A DNA stretch of 64,000 bases from Adenanthera pavonina (taxonomy: Eukaryota > Streptophyta > Magnoliopsida > Fabales > Fabaceae): contig JAIVEN010000004.1 of NCBI GenBank assembly GCA_026686845.1, positions 15,656,827 to 15,720,826 of the forward strand, written 5' to 3'. Within the stretch, counting starts at the first letter, position 1, and each line of letters begins with the position of its first letter. Of the stretch, positions 1-11,839 are shown piece by piece. Made by a program: the position numbers and the translations under genes. The notes under the pieces were generated by a model. The model did not search any database. It worked only from the letters and a program-made list of their open reading frames with translations, and had not been told where the DNA came from.

Positions 1-861
1 GTAAAATATTAATATTAAACCCTAATTGCTCAATAAATATTGTTTTGATCTTAATAAATTTCTTACTATATTTCATTGGGCTTAACTCATTGAGAGCTTT
101 ATTTTGATTATAATCTTTTATATTTCCAAAAATACCTTTGACGTAGGATAAATTTATAATTTTTAAAATTTTTAGGTCATTAAATGTAATTTTTCCTAAA
201 TTCTTTCTCTTTTCATCATAACTCATTATTCATGGACTAAAATACAAAAATTCTTAATTCTTATGACTAAAATATAATTTTTTTATTTTTTCATTTAATC
301 TAGAAAAATGACCTCTTTATCCCTCTTTACGTTTAACAGTGTCTCTCTGTTTTTCCTAATTACTTATGTATTTTATAATATTAGCTTTTTTTTTCTTGGG
401 GTTTAAATATAATATTCACATTTCACTTTTAATCGAAGAAATACCTATCCTGAACTAGGTAAAAAAGTTAATTGTCCATTCTTCTAGGCGCTTTCTTATA
501 ATTTTACTTAAAGACTAATTTTTTAATTATTTCTTTTTTAGTATTTACATTAACTTTCAAATTGGTCTATTTCTTAACTTAGACCTCTTATCTACTTAGT
601 ACTTATATTGTTGCGCTTAGCTTCGAGCGGGTTTTCATTCAAGTGGTATATTACATATTTTTTGGAATAAGTTCAGGAATTAATTTCTGTTAAGAATCTT
701 ATAAAAAATTAATTCCAATTAAGGACCAAACATAATTTCTTCAAAAAATTAGATGAGAAATTAATTTCTTCTAAAACCTGATTATATATAGCATTTTCGT
801 CTCGCTTCGTTTCTCATCTTTTATTTATTTTATAACGTCCCATAAAAATAAGAATATTATA
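1..861 (-). mobile_element. Truncated gypsy LTR (family 1), cut by window start
   Basis: This stretch aligns by eye with the distal part of the LTRs at 8530-11834, 35264-37788 and 46163-48707. The shared landmarks are an early block reading GTAAAATATTAATATTAAAC, the TAACTCATTGAGAG segment, and a terminal ATATTATA. The match stops at 861, where the complete copies also stop. The TG end lies outside the window, so it cannot be decided whether this is a solo LTR or part of a longer element. Minus orientation is inferred from homology to family 2, whose primer binding site is visible. Confidence 0.75.
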
Positions 862-1004
862 TAATATCTATTTAAAAGTTTCCCTTTGCAAAACACATAA
901 TCTTGCCATAACTAAAAAGGGGTAACACTATAAATTACTAAGGGGGAAAATGAAGGATAATATTTACAAAACTTCCATCAAGGTAATAATATCTTTTATA
1001 TACC

Positions 1005-3480
1005 CACTACAAAAAAATGTCCATTTAGTTACGAATTTTAGAGACGGATTAAAATTTGTCACTATTAGAGATGAAAATAGAGATGGATAACGAATTTTTT
1101 TAGCAAAATAACTTTCGTTCATATTAAAAATAATGGAAAAGTATTAGAGACGGAGTTTGAGACGGGTATATATCGTTTCTAATAAAATCCGTCTCTAAAT
1201 CCGTATCTAATAATATAATAGAGACAGACTTAGTAACAACTAATTTTTCATCGCTAAAATAAAAAAGTCCGTCTCTATATACGTCTCTAAAAATATCCTA
1301 TTATTTTTTGAAAATTCTTTAACATTTAGAGATGAATTTTGTCACGGATGTTTTTAATTTATTGTGATGGAAAAAAATTTGTCACTAAACCTATCTCTAA
1401 TTTTTTTAAAATGGATTTAGATACGTATTTTAGTGAATGCAACAATAAATGTCTTGCCCTAAATTCATCTCTAATATCTATTTAGAGATGAACTTAGAGA
1501 TGCATTTGTAATGAACGCAGCAACGGGTGCCTTCTCTGTCTCTAAATTAGTCTCTAATTTACATTTAGAGACGGATTTAGATACGGATTTTTTTTTTAAA
1601 TTACTTCAATTTTATATAGTATTATTTTTTAATATTGTAATATGTTAATTTAAATTTTGAGAGATATTTGCAAATTTTGGGTATTTTTTAAATATTATAG
1701 TGTGTTAAATGGACCAAACTCATGAGTTAACTAATTTAAGTTAAGTGAATTGTATTTCTAATTATATTAAAAGGCATTTCAAAAAGCGACCTTAAACTAA
1801 ACCACCAGAATCCTAAAACCTAATGTTTCTTTTATTTTTTTAGGAGCATGATTGGTAGTTGATGGAAGAAAATTGAGAAATTGAGAATATAGGATGAGAA
1901 TGAAAAATAAGAAATGAAGGAGAGAGGAGATATATAGAGAACTTTAAGATTAAAAATAGTAAAATGAAATTAAATGAAGTGTTGAAGTTTTAAGAAATTT
2001 TAGACTAAAAGAGAACGTAAGCAATTTTATCATAGATGACATTTAATTGTCCTAGTAATTAACAAATATCTAGAATCAATTAATATTAAACAATATTTTT
2101 TATTTAATTAGTAATCCATATGTTGATAAATTTTTTATATTGGATATGTTTGTAGAATTGATTTCAAAAAAAAGTTTATCTTTAATAATATCATTTGGTT
2201 TAAAATATCTAAGTAAATTATCTTAATTTTATTAATTTATTTTACTTTGAATTAATAATTTAATTTTTAATTCTATTTCATGATAATAATTTCAAAAAAT
2301 TGTGACAACAATAAATTTATTATAAACTTATTAATCATTAATTCTTTCTAAATCAACCTTCTTTTGAGAATTTACATCTACATTTTAAAATTAAAGTTAA
2401 AAGTAATAATGATACTAAAAAATAAATCAAATCAAAATCAAATAAAATTTCAATCCTTTTTCATTAGGAATCCATAATTAAATTTATGGTGTAAATAATA
2501 AAAAGATATGTTCCTTTCTAAATTTAAAATGGATATATATAATACTTAACCAAGACTTGGGGTTATATCATGGACTGACATAAAACTCGATCATATCTGG
2601 TTCCCTCCCACCTCTAATATATATTAAGTATATATATAATATAATTTATTAAATAATATAAAATACGATATATATATATATTATATGATATGACTATGCA
2701 AAAAATAACATAATAAAATATTAAAACATATGAATCATAAACATAATATATATAATTATTTTTATTTACAAATAAAAATTAAATTTAAAAGTCGGCTAGG
2801 AAAATAATTTTTTTCTTTCCAAAGAAAAACAAATATATTTATAAGAAAATTATTTAAGATCTAAACAAAATAATATAAATATTCATATAAATAAAATATT
2901 TTATGATATTAATAATTGAATATAAAACATATGTGTATTTTTTAATAATATATTGACTTATAAATATATATGTTTATATATTAGTGTGCAGATAAATAAT
3001 ATATATTTAATATTACATATAGAGACTATAGAAACATTTCAGTTCAACTGGCAACATGATGACTACAAAGGTATTGGAAGTAAGAGGTCATGACTTCGAA
3101 CCTGGGTGAGACACATTTGAAGCTATTAATATGATATGACACTACAAATGACATACCAGTGATATGGCGTGGGTTTTGGGCTAGGGGGTGAAGTGGCTAA
3201 TGATTATATTCTATTTTTATTATTTTATTTGATTATTTTTAACAATTTTGGTAACAAATTTTGATTGAGATTATAGATGAATTTGTTTTATTTAGAGACG
3301 GAATAAATCCGTCTCTAAATAGAGACAGATGAGTTAATCCCTCTTTAATTATTTAGCGACGCCACTTTTAGAGATAATTTAAATGTGGTCTCTAAATTTG
3401 TCTCTAATAGATTAGAGACGGATTTTGAGTTATTTAGTGACAGATTTTGACCATCTCTAAATACCTCTTTTTTTGTAGTG
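1005..3480. mobile_element. Non-autonomous CACTA (En/Spm-type) transposon
   Basis: The left end reads CACTACAAAAAAATG and the right end reads TTTTTTTGTAGTG, which are perfect inverted termini with the CACTA signature. A 3-bp target-site duplication, ACC, lies at 1002-1004 and 3481-3483. Both flanks carry many short subterminal repeats on either strand of the types AGAGACGGATTT and GTCTCTAAAT (about 1040-1600 and 3285-3470), the usual transposase-binding architecture of this superfamily. At about 2.5 kb with no long ORF it cannot encode a transposase and would need one in trans. The centre is very AT-rich, with TA runs around 2640-2700, and contains a tRNA-like stretch near 3042-3112. Confidence 0.9.
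3042..3112 (+). other. tRNA-like (Pol III box-like) stretch inside the CACTA element
   Basis: CAGTTCAACTGGC near 3049 resembles an internal Pol III A box. About 45 bases on, GACTTCGAACCTGGG resembles a B box, although the match is imperfect. The spacing is similar to that of a tRNA or a tRNA-derived SINE head. There is no complete cloverleaf, so this is not called as a tRNA gene. It may be a SINE remnant captured by the transposon. Confidence 0.3.
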
Positions 3481-4264
3481 ACCCCGGAAGCTCAGTTGGT
3501 CAGATCCATGTAATTCCTTTGTTGTATTGCAATCAATTCTTTATTCTCATAATAGCATTTTACCCAGCCAGATTTCAGACAAAAAGCTAACATCATGCCT
3601 TTTAGTAGGATCATGAAAAACGTAAGCCTTGGGATCAGGAAAAAATATACTTTTATACCCGAATTCTGAAAAAGAATTAAATTGAATAATCCTAAAGATT
3701 ATAAATACTATGTCTTATCTAATTTATCATCAAATTTTTAAAATTGCCATTTAAAATATTTTGACAATAAACCTTTTTAAATTTAAAATTACAACAACTA
3801 TACTCCTCCTTTTACGTTGGTTCTGCTATGTCCTTTTTTTAACTCATTTGGCTTGGTTTATTATGGTTGTTTGGGTTAAGATATAGACCATCCACGGTTG
3901 GCTAAACCTTCTTGTCTTAATCATCCTAATTCAATTTATAACAGCTGATGTTCACACTATTTAGTTACAATTTATTGATATATATTTGTTTACTTGATTA
4001 TTTGCTTTGCAGTTTTTAACTGAATGACAATTGATTCCGGATTAGTTAGAGTGTCTTAATTGAACTAGGTATAGAGAAATTAAGATAGACCCATAATTTG
4101 GGAGTTTGAGTTTACTAGTAACTTGTAGAGACAAGTTCGTGTAATCTCTGGTTTTATTTCTTTCCCTCTTGTTAAGAAAAAAAAAAAAAGAATAGATATA
4201 TACTTACCATCAATCACATAATCATTTCAGGTATGAACGTAATTCGTCCAATTAATTAATTATA
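3481..4264. other. Intergenic sequence with a tRNA-fragment-like motif
   Basis: No coding signal was found. Just outside the CACTA element, AGCTCAGTTGGTCAGA (about 3489-3504) resembles a tRNA D-arm or A box, but no B box follows within 100 bases. The rest is AT-rich non-coding DNA with homopolymer A runs near 4178-4190. Confidence 0.5.
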
Positions 4265-4269
4265 TGAAA

Positions 4270-4330
4270 AATTATACATCAATTCAATTGATAAGCCTAA
4301 AATTATACATCATTTCAATTGATAAGCCTA
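4270..4330. repeat. Two-copy tandem repeat, 31-bp period
   Basis: AATTATACATCA..TTGATAAGCCTA occurs at 4270-4299 and again at 4301-4330 with one mismatch. It is a local duplication about 1 kb upstream of the germin-like gene. No function is apparent. Confidence 0.85.
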
Positions 4331-4664
4331 TTAATAATATGAAAGAAGACTTCTTTTTTTGTTTTTTAGTATTGTTGTTACTTCACTGTAGTTTATTAAC
4401 TAGTTTTTAATGGTCGGTTGGGATACCCTTGGAGTTAAAAAAGAAAAAATCACTATAACTCATATTCTCATCCTTTTGAATTGTCTATTTTGGCATGTTT
4501 GACCAAAAAAAAAAAGTATTGACTATTTTGGCGGATTCCTCAACTTGTTTTAAAATATTATGGTTATTTTTGACTTTGAAGAAAGTGAATTTGATGGTGA
4601 GACATCCACTATGAATGAATGGAAAAATGTAATTTTTTAAAAAAATTCTTTAATATAAAATAAC

Positions 4665-4746
4665 AACACCAACGTTTTAATTGACTTTTGACCAAATTTA
4701 TGGTACCATAACACCAACGCTTTAATTGACTTTTGACCAAATTATC
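4665..4746 (+). promoter_or_regulatory. Tandemly duplicated W-box pair upstream of the germin-like gene
   Basis: A 45-bp unit beginning ACACCAACG is present at 4666 and again at 4711. Each copy contains TTGACTTTTGACC, two WRKY-type W-box cores (TTGAC) in close tandem at 4681/4688 and 4726/4733. More W-box cores occur just upstream (about 4498, 4518 and 4568), giving seven cores in about 240 bp. The cluster ends about 560 bp before the ATG. WRKY factors bind such sites in defence and stress promoters and many germin-like genes are stress-responsive, so a regulatory role is plausible but inferred. Confidence 0.5.
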
Positions 4747-5230
4747 AATAGCCACACATGCTTTGTTTCGCTTGATTTATCTCCTCTTTCTGTTTCCTTC
4801 AGTTAATCTTCAAAGATATGAAACCAAAAATATTATGAATTTTAAAATTACATATGCCAAGTTAGTTAAGTCAGCACAATTTTATATCATAAAAAAAAAT
4901 CCAACGGCTATCCATGCTTAAATTAAAAAAAAAAGATTGTAAAGATTTAATTTTATTTTTTTAAATAGTGAGCTAAATTTAGAGTCTAATGATGAAAAAG
5001 TATCAGAGTAATTTCTCATTAGAAAATTCTTGGCACGAAGGTATTTTTTCATCCTAGATTTCTTTTGCGAGTTTGTACAAAATTTTTTAAAGACACACAT
5101 TGATCTTGTGTAAAATTTCTTAATTCTTTTAGAAAAAAGAATACGAGAAAGAAAAGAGCATGGGAGCCGCTCTGTAATTTAGAAGATCCAATAATCCACT
5201 AAATTTCAACGCCCTACCTATTTATTTAAT

Positions 5231-5240
5231 TATATATATA
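5231..5240 (+). promoter_or_regulatory. Putative TATA box of the germin-like gene
   Basis: TATATATATA followed by CAAGTG lies 61 bp before the ATG at 5301. That would place transcription start near 5260-5270 and leave a short 5' leader. TA runs are common in this DNA, so the call rests on position. Confidence 0.55.
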
Positions 5241-5300
5241 CAAGTGACCACCGCTTTGAGAATTACTCTGCAACGAACATATATCAGACGTTAAGTAAAG

Positions 5301-6386
5301 ATGATTCCTCTCATCTTCTCCGTCTTTTGCCTCTTCTCTTCTTCATCATCTTTCCAAGCTTCTGCATTAGATTTTTGCGTCGCAGATTATGCAGCTCCTG
5401 TTGGTCCTTCAGGATATTCTTGCAAGGATCCTTCAAAAGTCACTGTGAATGACTTTGCTTTGTCTGGCCTTGATGCTCCTGGAAACAGCTCAAAGATTTT
5501 CAAATTTGGGTTCAAACCTGCGTTTGTTGCTCAAATTCCAGGTCTCAATGGTCTTGGCTTTTCCTTCGCCCGTGTAGATTTTGAAAAGGGTGCAGTTGTA
5601 CCAATCCATGCACATCCTGGAGCTTCAGAAATAGCTTTCATTCTGGATGGAAAAGTGACTTTCGGGTTTATCTCATCCGACAACACCGTCTATCAAAAAT
5701 CTCTTGTCAAAGGGGACGTTTTCGTAGTTCCTCCAGGTTTATTGCATTACGCCTTCAATGAAGGTATCGTTGGATTCTTATAATTACCTCTATTAATCTC
5801 TCTTTCTACCATAACTATTTTAATTATTTTCTGTCTCATATTATAAAAGTCAAGTTTGGAAACAAATATTTAATGCTTTATTATGTTTTAAAATAATTTA
5901 TATTAAGGATCAACAATTGTTTTTACAATATAATTTATATACGAGACGAGAAGGAATAATTATGGCAACGGTTGTTCTTACAAGATCATGGAAATTAAAT
6001 ATAGATGTGTGTGTATAAAAGTTATGATAACAAAATTACAGAGAGCCAAACTTTATCCTAGAAGATATATATATATATATATATATGAGAAGAGTACATG
6101 ACTATACAGGCAAATAATATTATTTTAAAATATATTCGTGTATCGTAGATTTTTCTTTTTAACAGTAAATTGTGATTTACCATAAGTATTTATGATTATA
6201 TATTTTTTTCCAGGTGACACTCCAGCACCAGTAATTGTAGGCTTCAGTAGTTCAAACCCTGGGACCCAAATAATGGACCTCGCACTATTCAGAAGCAATT
6301 TAGCTTCTCAAGTGATAACAGCAAGCACTTTGATTAATGCTGATGAGGTGAAGAGACTTAAGGGTGTTTTTGGTGGGTCCGGATAA
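5301..6386 (+). CDS. Germin-like protein, ABP19/20-type, two exons
   Basis: Predicted secreted apoplastic cupin of the germin-like family, most like auxin-binding-protein-19/20-type members. Exon 1 is 5301-5763 and exon 2 is 6214-6386, joined in phase across a 450-bp GT..AG intron (acceptor preceded by TTTTTTTCCAG), giving 211 residues, the usual family length. Visible features: signal peptide about 1-22 ending ASA; conserved Cys26 and Cys41; a glycosylation sequon at Asn62; germin box 1 with metal ligands His103, His105 and Glu110 (HAHPGASE, where HTHP is more usual); box 2 GDVFVVPPGLLH with His149; and C-terminal RLKGVFGG. All four Mn ligands are present, so the fold and metal site look intact. 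Enzyme activity (superoxide dismutase, oxalate oxidase or none) cannot be read from sequence. Intron position in box 2, just after AFNE, supports the two-exon model. It is the only clear host gene here. Confidence 0.93.
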
Positions 6387-7844
6387 AATATGAGAAAGTT
6401 ATGCTTATAAATCACATGCAAGCAGGAACAATTTATTGTTTCTTCATTTTTTTTTTGAAAAATCATCTTATGATTGTGATGGTTGCATCAAATTAAAAGA
6501 TTTGGGAATGCAATGAAGAAAAATCAATTTGATTGAGAAATAATCTTTGATTATCTTTGGTATATTATGTTTTAAAATTGGCAATATTTTACTTTAGGAT
6601 TTTGCCAATAGAATTAGATCAATAATAAAAAAGCACCAAAGAAATATCAGATATAGAATAGGTAAATGGATTAAAAAAGCACCATAGAAGTTTCTTGAAT
6701 CATTTGCAGAAAAGGTGATTTCCTTCTTAGTATTCCTCCTCCTTGTAAATGTAATGCAGATAAATTAATTAATTTCACAAGTCAGGTTAAAAATATATAA
6801 TAACACTTCTAAGTCAAATCAATGATATCAAGTTTCATATTTCAGCTCACAATATTGGTAGTATGGAGTTGATTAATAGGTTTCTGCCTGATTTTAATTC
6901 TATGCCTTCGGCCTTTTTGATTTACATTTTCTAACTATTATTTTTTTCTTTTTCATCCAAACAGGTTTTCAGTAAATTTATCTAATTTTATCCGAACTTC
7001 ATTTTTTGTGAATTGTGATTATTCTAAAAATACATTTACAAAAAGGAGAACGCACAAAATCATTGTTACCTAGTACAGTTTGACAAACGTAAATTCTATG
7101 GTGTGAAGTTTTTTTCTTATTTGCACTCTGAAAAACGTAAACGTGAATTCTTAAAAAAAGATATGAACTGATCTACCATCAAACAAAGACTTTGCATTAT
7201 TGTGCGGTTTTTTCTACGCTAGGCATATATATATATATATATGTTGAATTGACTTGGAAATATATGAACAGAATAGAAAGATGAGATTCTTTTTATCTTT
7301 GGCCACATCAATGAATTGTATGATGTCTGGGCAATTTCCTCATTTATGAAAGTTACATAGTTTTGTTACCAATGAAAAGGACTTAATATAACATACATAC
7401 GCGTGAATTGAAATTGAAAAATTATTTTGATGTAAGAATCTTAATTTAATTTTGGTTAGCTAATTCTAATTATGAAATCAAATTTTAAATTATAATTCTT
7501 AAAAAAGACAAAAAGTAATGCGTGTATTATTCAAGTTTTTCACTTGACTAAGAAAATTACAGAACTCTTTCATTTTGACTTTATTAATGGATTTAGAAAA
7601 GATGAGGCAATATCTATATTCAATGAGCCTCAATATTTTGAATGAAATGATTTAGACATACGTAAACTAATCTTATTCCATGAACTCGACATTATTGTGC
7701 CATTTTTTCTACACACCGAGGTGGAAAAATCAGCAGGGTCTTCGCCGTGACTTCCAGAGGGACTCAAAATGAATAAATTATTGATGTTGATTATTGAACA
7801 AAGTCTGGGGACTGACGGCATCAATGTAGCACCAATATATCGGA
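6387..7844. other. Intergenic sequence downstream of the germin-like gene
   Basis: AT-rich DNA with no coding signal. The 3' UTR and poly(A) site of the germin-like gene should lie in the first few hundred bases, but no single signal stands out. A short TA microsatellite sits at about 7225-7242, and another lies in the gene's intron at about 6065-6086. Short ORFs on the minus strand around 7630-7824 have no recognisable features. Confidence 0.5.
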
Positions 7845-7854
7845 TATGATACCG

Positions 7855-8230
7855 TGTAATCTCTACAACAATTTTTGTCTACAGCAACGTTAATTTTGTA
7901 ACAGGCTTAAAAGTGTTGTCTATCCTATGAATAGGCAACGATTTTTCAAATGTAACTATTGATTTAGATTTTAGAAAACAATTTTAAGCAACACGTTAAA
8001 AGTGTAACCTAAACTAAATTAAGCAATAGTTTCTTACTTGTTGCCTTGGATTTTTTACGTTGCAAAAAACATAATCTCTTTAGTCTACCATTGTCAAATG
8101 TTGCCAAGAAGAATAAAGAACAATTTTTCTATGTAGGCTTGAATTTTCAAATTGGTAACACGATAGAACTGCTGTCTATAATATTCTAGCTTATGCAACA
8201 TTTTTCACATGTTTCCTTTCACTATTTTTG
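7855..8230. repeat. Degenerate GCAAC/GTTGC-motif repeat region, possible transposon relic
   Basis: Short motifs of the kind GCAACGATTTTTCA, GTAAC and TTGTTGCC recur in both orientations over about 375 bp. The left edge reads CTCTACAACAATTTTTG, which resembles a mutated CACTA terminus. No matching right terminus or target duplication was found, so the assignment is weak. Confidence 0.3.
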
Positions 8231-8529
8231 ATGTTTATAAATAAAAAAACTGATAAAAATCTTAAAAATTTTTTAATACTGAAATCTATAATTTTTTTTA
8301 TTAAACTAAAACTCTCATCACTCATATATATATTGGGTTACAAAATGATATTGGATTTATAAAAATAAAAAATAATAATTTTTCTAATACTAAAATCCAT
8401 AATTTGTTTATAATTTTTAAAATTTCCAAGAAAAAAAGGACCAAAAGCCACGAAACAAAAAACAAAACACCTGTGAAAGTAAAATTTAGTACTCTGCCTT
8501 TAGTAATTGAGAATCTCTTTCATAGAATA

Positions 8530-11500
8530 TGTAACACCTTAAACTTACATCTATTTCTCATGTATTAGTCTCGATTAAATCTATTTATACTTGATTTTAA
8601 GCTTGAATCACTTAAGAATAAAGATCAGAATTTCCAAAATTTTCAGTTACTGTTCATATGGTATTTTTCACATTGCCGATTAAACTTTGAAAATTAATAA
8701 CTAATTCTATAAAAATTATATAGAAGTGATTCAAGTCTCTAAAAATAGCCAAAATAATTTTATATATGGAAAAAAATATGAAATAGAGAATTATCTAAAC
8801 CAATTCATATAGTTTATTTCTTAAATATTTACTGTACATTTGATCATTTTGAAACTTTCCAGATTTTTGGCCTTAACTTTAAAAATTCATATCTTATGAT
8901 ATCCTAAGCCAAATCATGCATTCTCTATGTTATTGGAAATATCTATGTGTCTAAATTTTAGAAATATTTCTTTTGTATATTTATTCTTCTAGAATACGGT
9001 AGGGTATTAACTTAAATCAATAGAAGTCAAAGCTTAACTTTAACTAGAATAGTCTTAGAAAAATATGTATAACTCTTGTTATATAGCTCCAATTGCACTC
9101 AAACTAGTGGCATATTGAAGTTACGACATAGACATTTCCATAAATACAAACCAATAAATTTTTGGAGATATATAAGATTTTATAATACCTTTTGAATTTT
9201 TCAGTATTTAGGTTCAAGATTCCAGTTTTCCAATCTTGCCTTGATTTTGAACCCTAACTTTGAAAATTCACCATAAATTGTACACTTATCCAATTTAGGT
9301 GTTCTTTGACTCTATGGAAAGTTTATTCCATCTAATTTCAAATCATATAAAGCAATTAAACTAATTATCTTGTTTCATATGGATAGTACCTATGTTCCAT
9401 CAGGATATTCAGATTGAATCTTTTCATTCATACTTTCTGATAATAAACTTCATAAATATAATGCATCATCATTTATTGTTCTAAATCCACACATAACATC
9501 ATAAGAAAACTTAAAAGGACATGATCATACATCATAAAAAAATTTACATCTCATACATAAATTGATACATAATCTCATAACATAACTTTAAAACTTGCAT
9601 AATAATATCATTCATCCTACTCTTCCTCCTTTCCTTTAGCTCTTCATAGACCCCTTGCATTACTTGGCCCTAGAATTTAGTCATTTAGGGAGGGTGAGAT
9701 TCAAAGAATCTCAGTAGTTACACCCAATCATGCGTTCACATTATCATTAACATTTCATAAAATCATCAATAAAGTCATAAGAATATATTATGCCATAATA
9801 TTTCATAAAAATTTTGGCATGGTAATACTTTGTAAAATAAACATCCTAGGGGTCACAAAACGCTTGAATCAACCAGCTAAGCAATCAATATCATCACAAA
9901 ACATTCATACAAACATATGGCATATTCATTAAATCATGAATAACAATAATGGTAACATAAAGCATTGATAGGGAAAGTAACTACCTTAAACTTTTCCTTC
10001 GCTTCCCAAACTTGCTAAACCTTTCCTTTGATCTTCTATCACTTCCTTGAGTCTAATGCATCACAAATTAAGGCCATTAACCACTGATTTCATGACCTCC
10101 TTCACAAAGTGTGCTTACTAACCCTAAAATTCCATTTTGCAAACCATTTGGTTTTTCTTGTACAACACACTTGTATCTATCTATTTTTGATCAAAGGAAT
10201 CCATTTTTGGGGTCAAAATCATGAGATTCCCTTTCCTTTTTAAATCCTAAATAGGCAAAAAATTTCCAAAAATATAGAAAAATAACTACCCGATTAATTT
10301 GCAATCCAATGGTATATCCTTAATCCTTGAAGCCTATACCTCACTTTTTATGGATTAATTTCTTCATGGCTTCATTTTCTCTCTCTACTCCCTCTCTGGG
10401 TAGAAAATTTCAGAGATGAATATAAAGAGAAATAAGCCATGAAAGCTCCCAAAAATACTTAGGAACTCAAGGAAATGATCAGAAGTTGTTACCTTGAAAG
10501 TTTGAAGCCGAAACTTTGCCTATTTCTTCCTTTTTCTCCCTAGGTCTTCTATGCCTTCTTGGTCTCTTTGTCCATTGTTTTTCCATGAGTGAGGTTGAAG
10601 ATGGAGGCTAAAATGACTTAATATAGATATTTATCTAATATAATCATTCAATTAACTTTTTCTTTTAACTTTATTCACTTTTTCTTTTAAAAGCTTTGTG
10701 AAAAATTCCACTTGTGTCCCAATTTCATTTCAGACGTGATTCATCTTCCTTTTCGTCCAAAAATTACTTCAATAATTTTGTGGAGTAATGTACCTTTTAC
10801 TGATTAAATTTACCCGTACCGATTAAATATTTTTGGCAAAATTGGCATTAAATTGGTACAGGATTATCCAAAAATTACTTTTGATCCAAAATTATTATCT
10901 TCACTCAAAATATATTTGAGCAAGGCCTAATCACTATCCTTAAATCAGTGCTGCCTTTTCATGCAACCTAAACTGATTTTTATCGGGTAAAATATTAATA
11001 TTAAACCCTAATTACCCAATAAATATTATTTTGATCTTAATGAATTTCATACTATATTGCATTGAGTTTAACTCATTGAGAACTTCATTTTGACTGTAAT
11101 TTTTATATTTACAAAAATAACCTTGATCTGAGGTAAGTTTATAAATTTTAAAACTTTCAGGACATTAGGTGTAACTTCCCCCAAAATTTATAAAACTTTT
11201 CTTCATCTCCCCGTGTCCACCGCCTTTCTTTTTCTTTTTTTTTTTCTCTTTTCTTAGGAGTAAAATTATCATTTTCTTCTTTTTTCTTTTAACCGAGATA
11301 ATTGACCTCTTTATTCTATTTAATAGAAAATGATATATACTTGTTTTATGGTATGAACATTTTTTTTCTTGGGGCATAAATGCAATATTCATATTTTACT
11401 TTTAATCTAAAAAATATCATTTTGCCCCTAAACCAGGTAAAAACGTAATTATCCATTCTTTTGGGTAGTATCTTGTAATTTCACCCGAAGACCAATTTTT

Positions 11501-11834
11501 TATTATTTTTTTACTATTCACATTAACTTTCAAATTGATCTATCTCTCAATCTAGATCTCTCGGCTGTGCAATACTTATATCTTGCGTTCAGCTTGGAAT
11601 GAGCTTTCATTCAAGTGGTATATTATATATTTTCCGGGGTAAGTTTTGAAATTAATTTTTGTTAAGAACCTTATGAAAAATTAATTCTAAGTAAGGGCTA
11701 AATATAACTTTTTTTTGAAAATTAGATGAGAAATTAATTTCTTTTGAAACTCATTTATACATAGCCTTTTTGTCTCACTTCGTTTCTTATTTTTTATTCA
11801 TTTTATAACATCTTATAAAAATAGGGATATTATA
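8530..11834 (-). mobile_element. Solo LTR, gypsy family 1
   Basis: The sequence begins TGTAACACC and ends GGATATTATA, and is flanked on both sides by the perfect 5-bp duplication GAATA (8525-8529 and 11835-11839). There is no internal region, so this is a solo LTR left by LTR-LTR recombination. At 3305 bp it is about 760 bp longer than the family-1 copies at 35264-37788 and 46163-48707, and it appears to have extra sequence in its first half. Minus orientation is inferred from homology to family 2. Small ORFs inside, for example a poly-Lys one near 11165-11392, are chance. Confidence 0.9.
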
Positions 11835-11839
11835 GAATA

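Noticed and set aside
3486..3505. A tRNA gene at AGCTCAGTTGGT.
   Set aside because: Only a D-arm-like motif is present. There is no anticodon arm, T arm or B box downstream.
4733..5100. Short ORFs on both strands just upstream of the germin-like gene.
   Set aside because: They overlap W-box repeats and A/T runs, have no domain and run in opposing directions. Best read as chance in the promoter region.
1..11834. Two family-1 LTRs flanking the germin-like gene, as if the gene lay inside one retrotransposon.
   Set aside because: The LTR at 8530-11834 has its own perfect GAATA duplication on both sides, so it is an independent solo LTR. No primer site or polypurine tract adjoins either LTR on the gene side.
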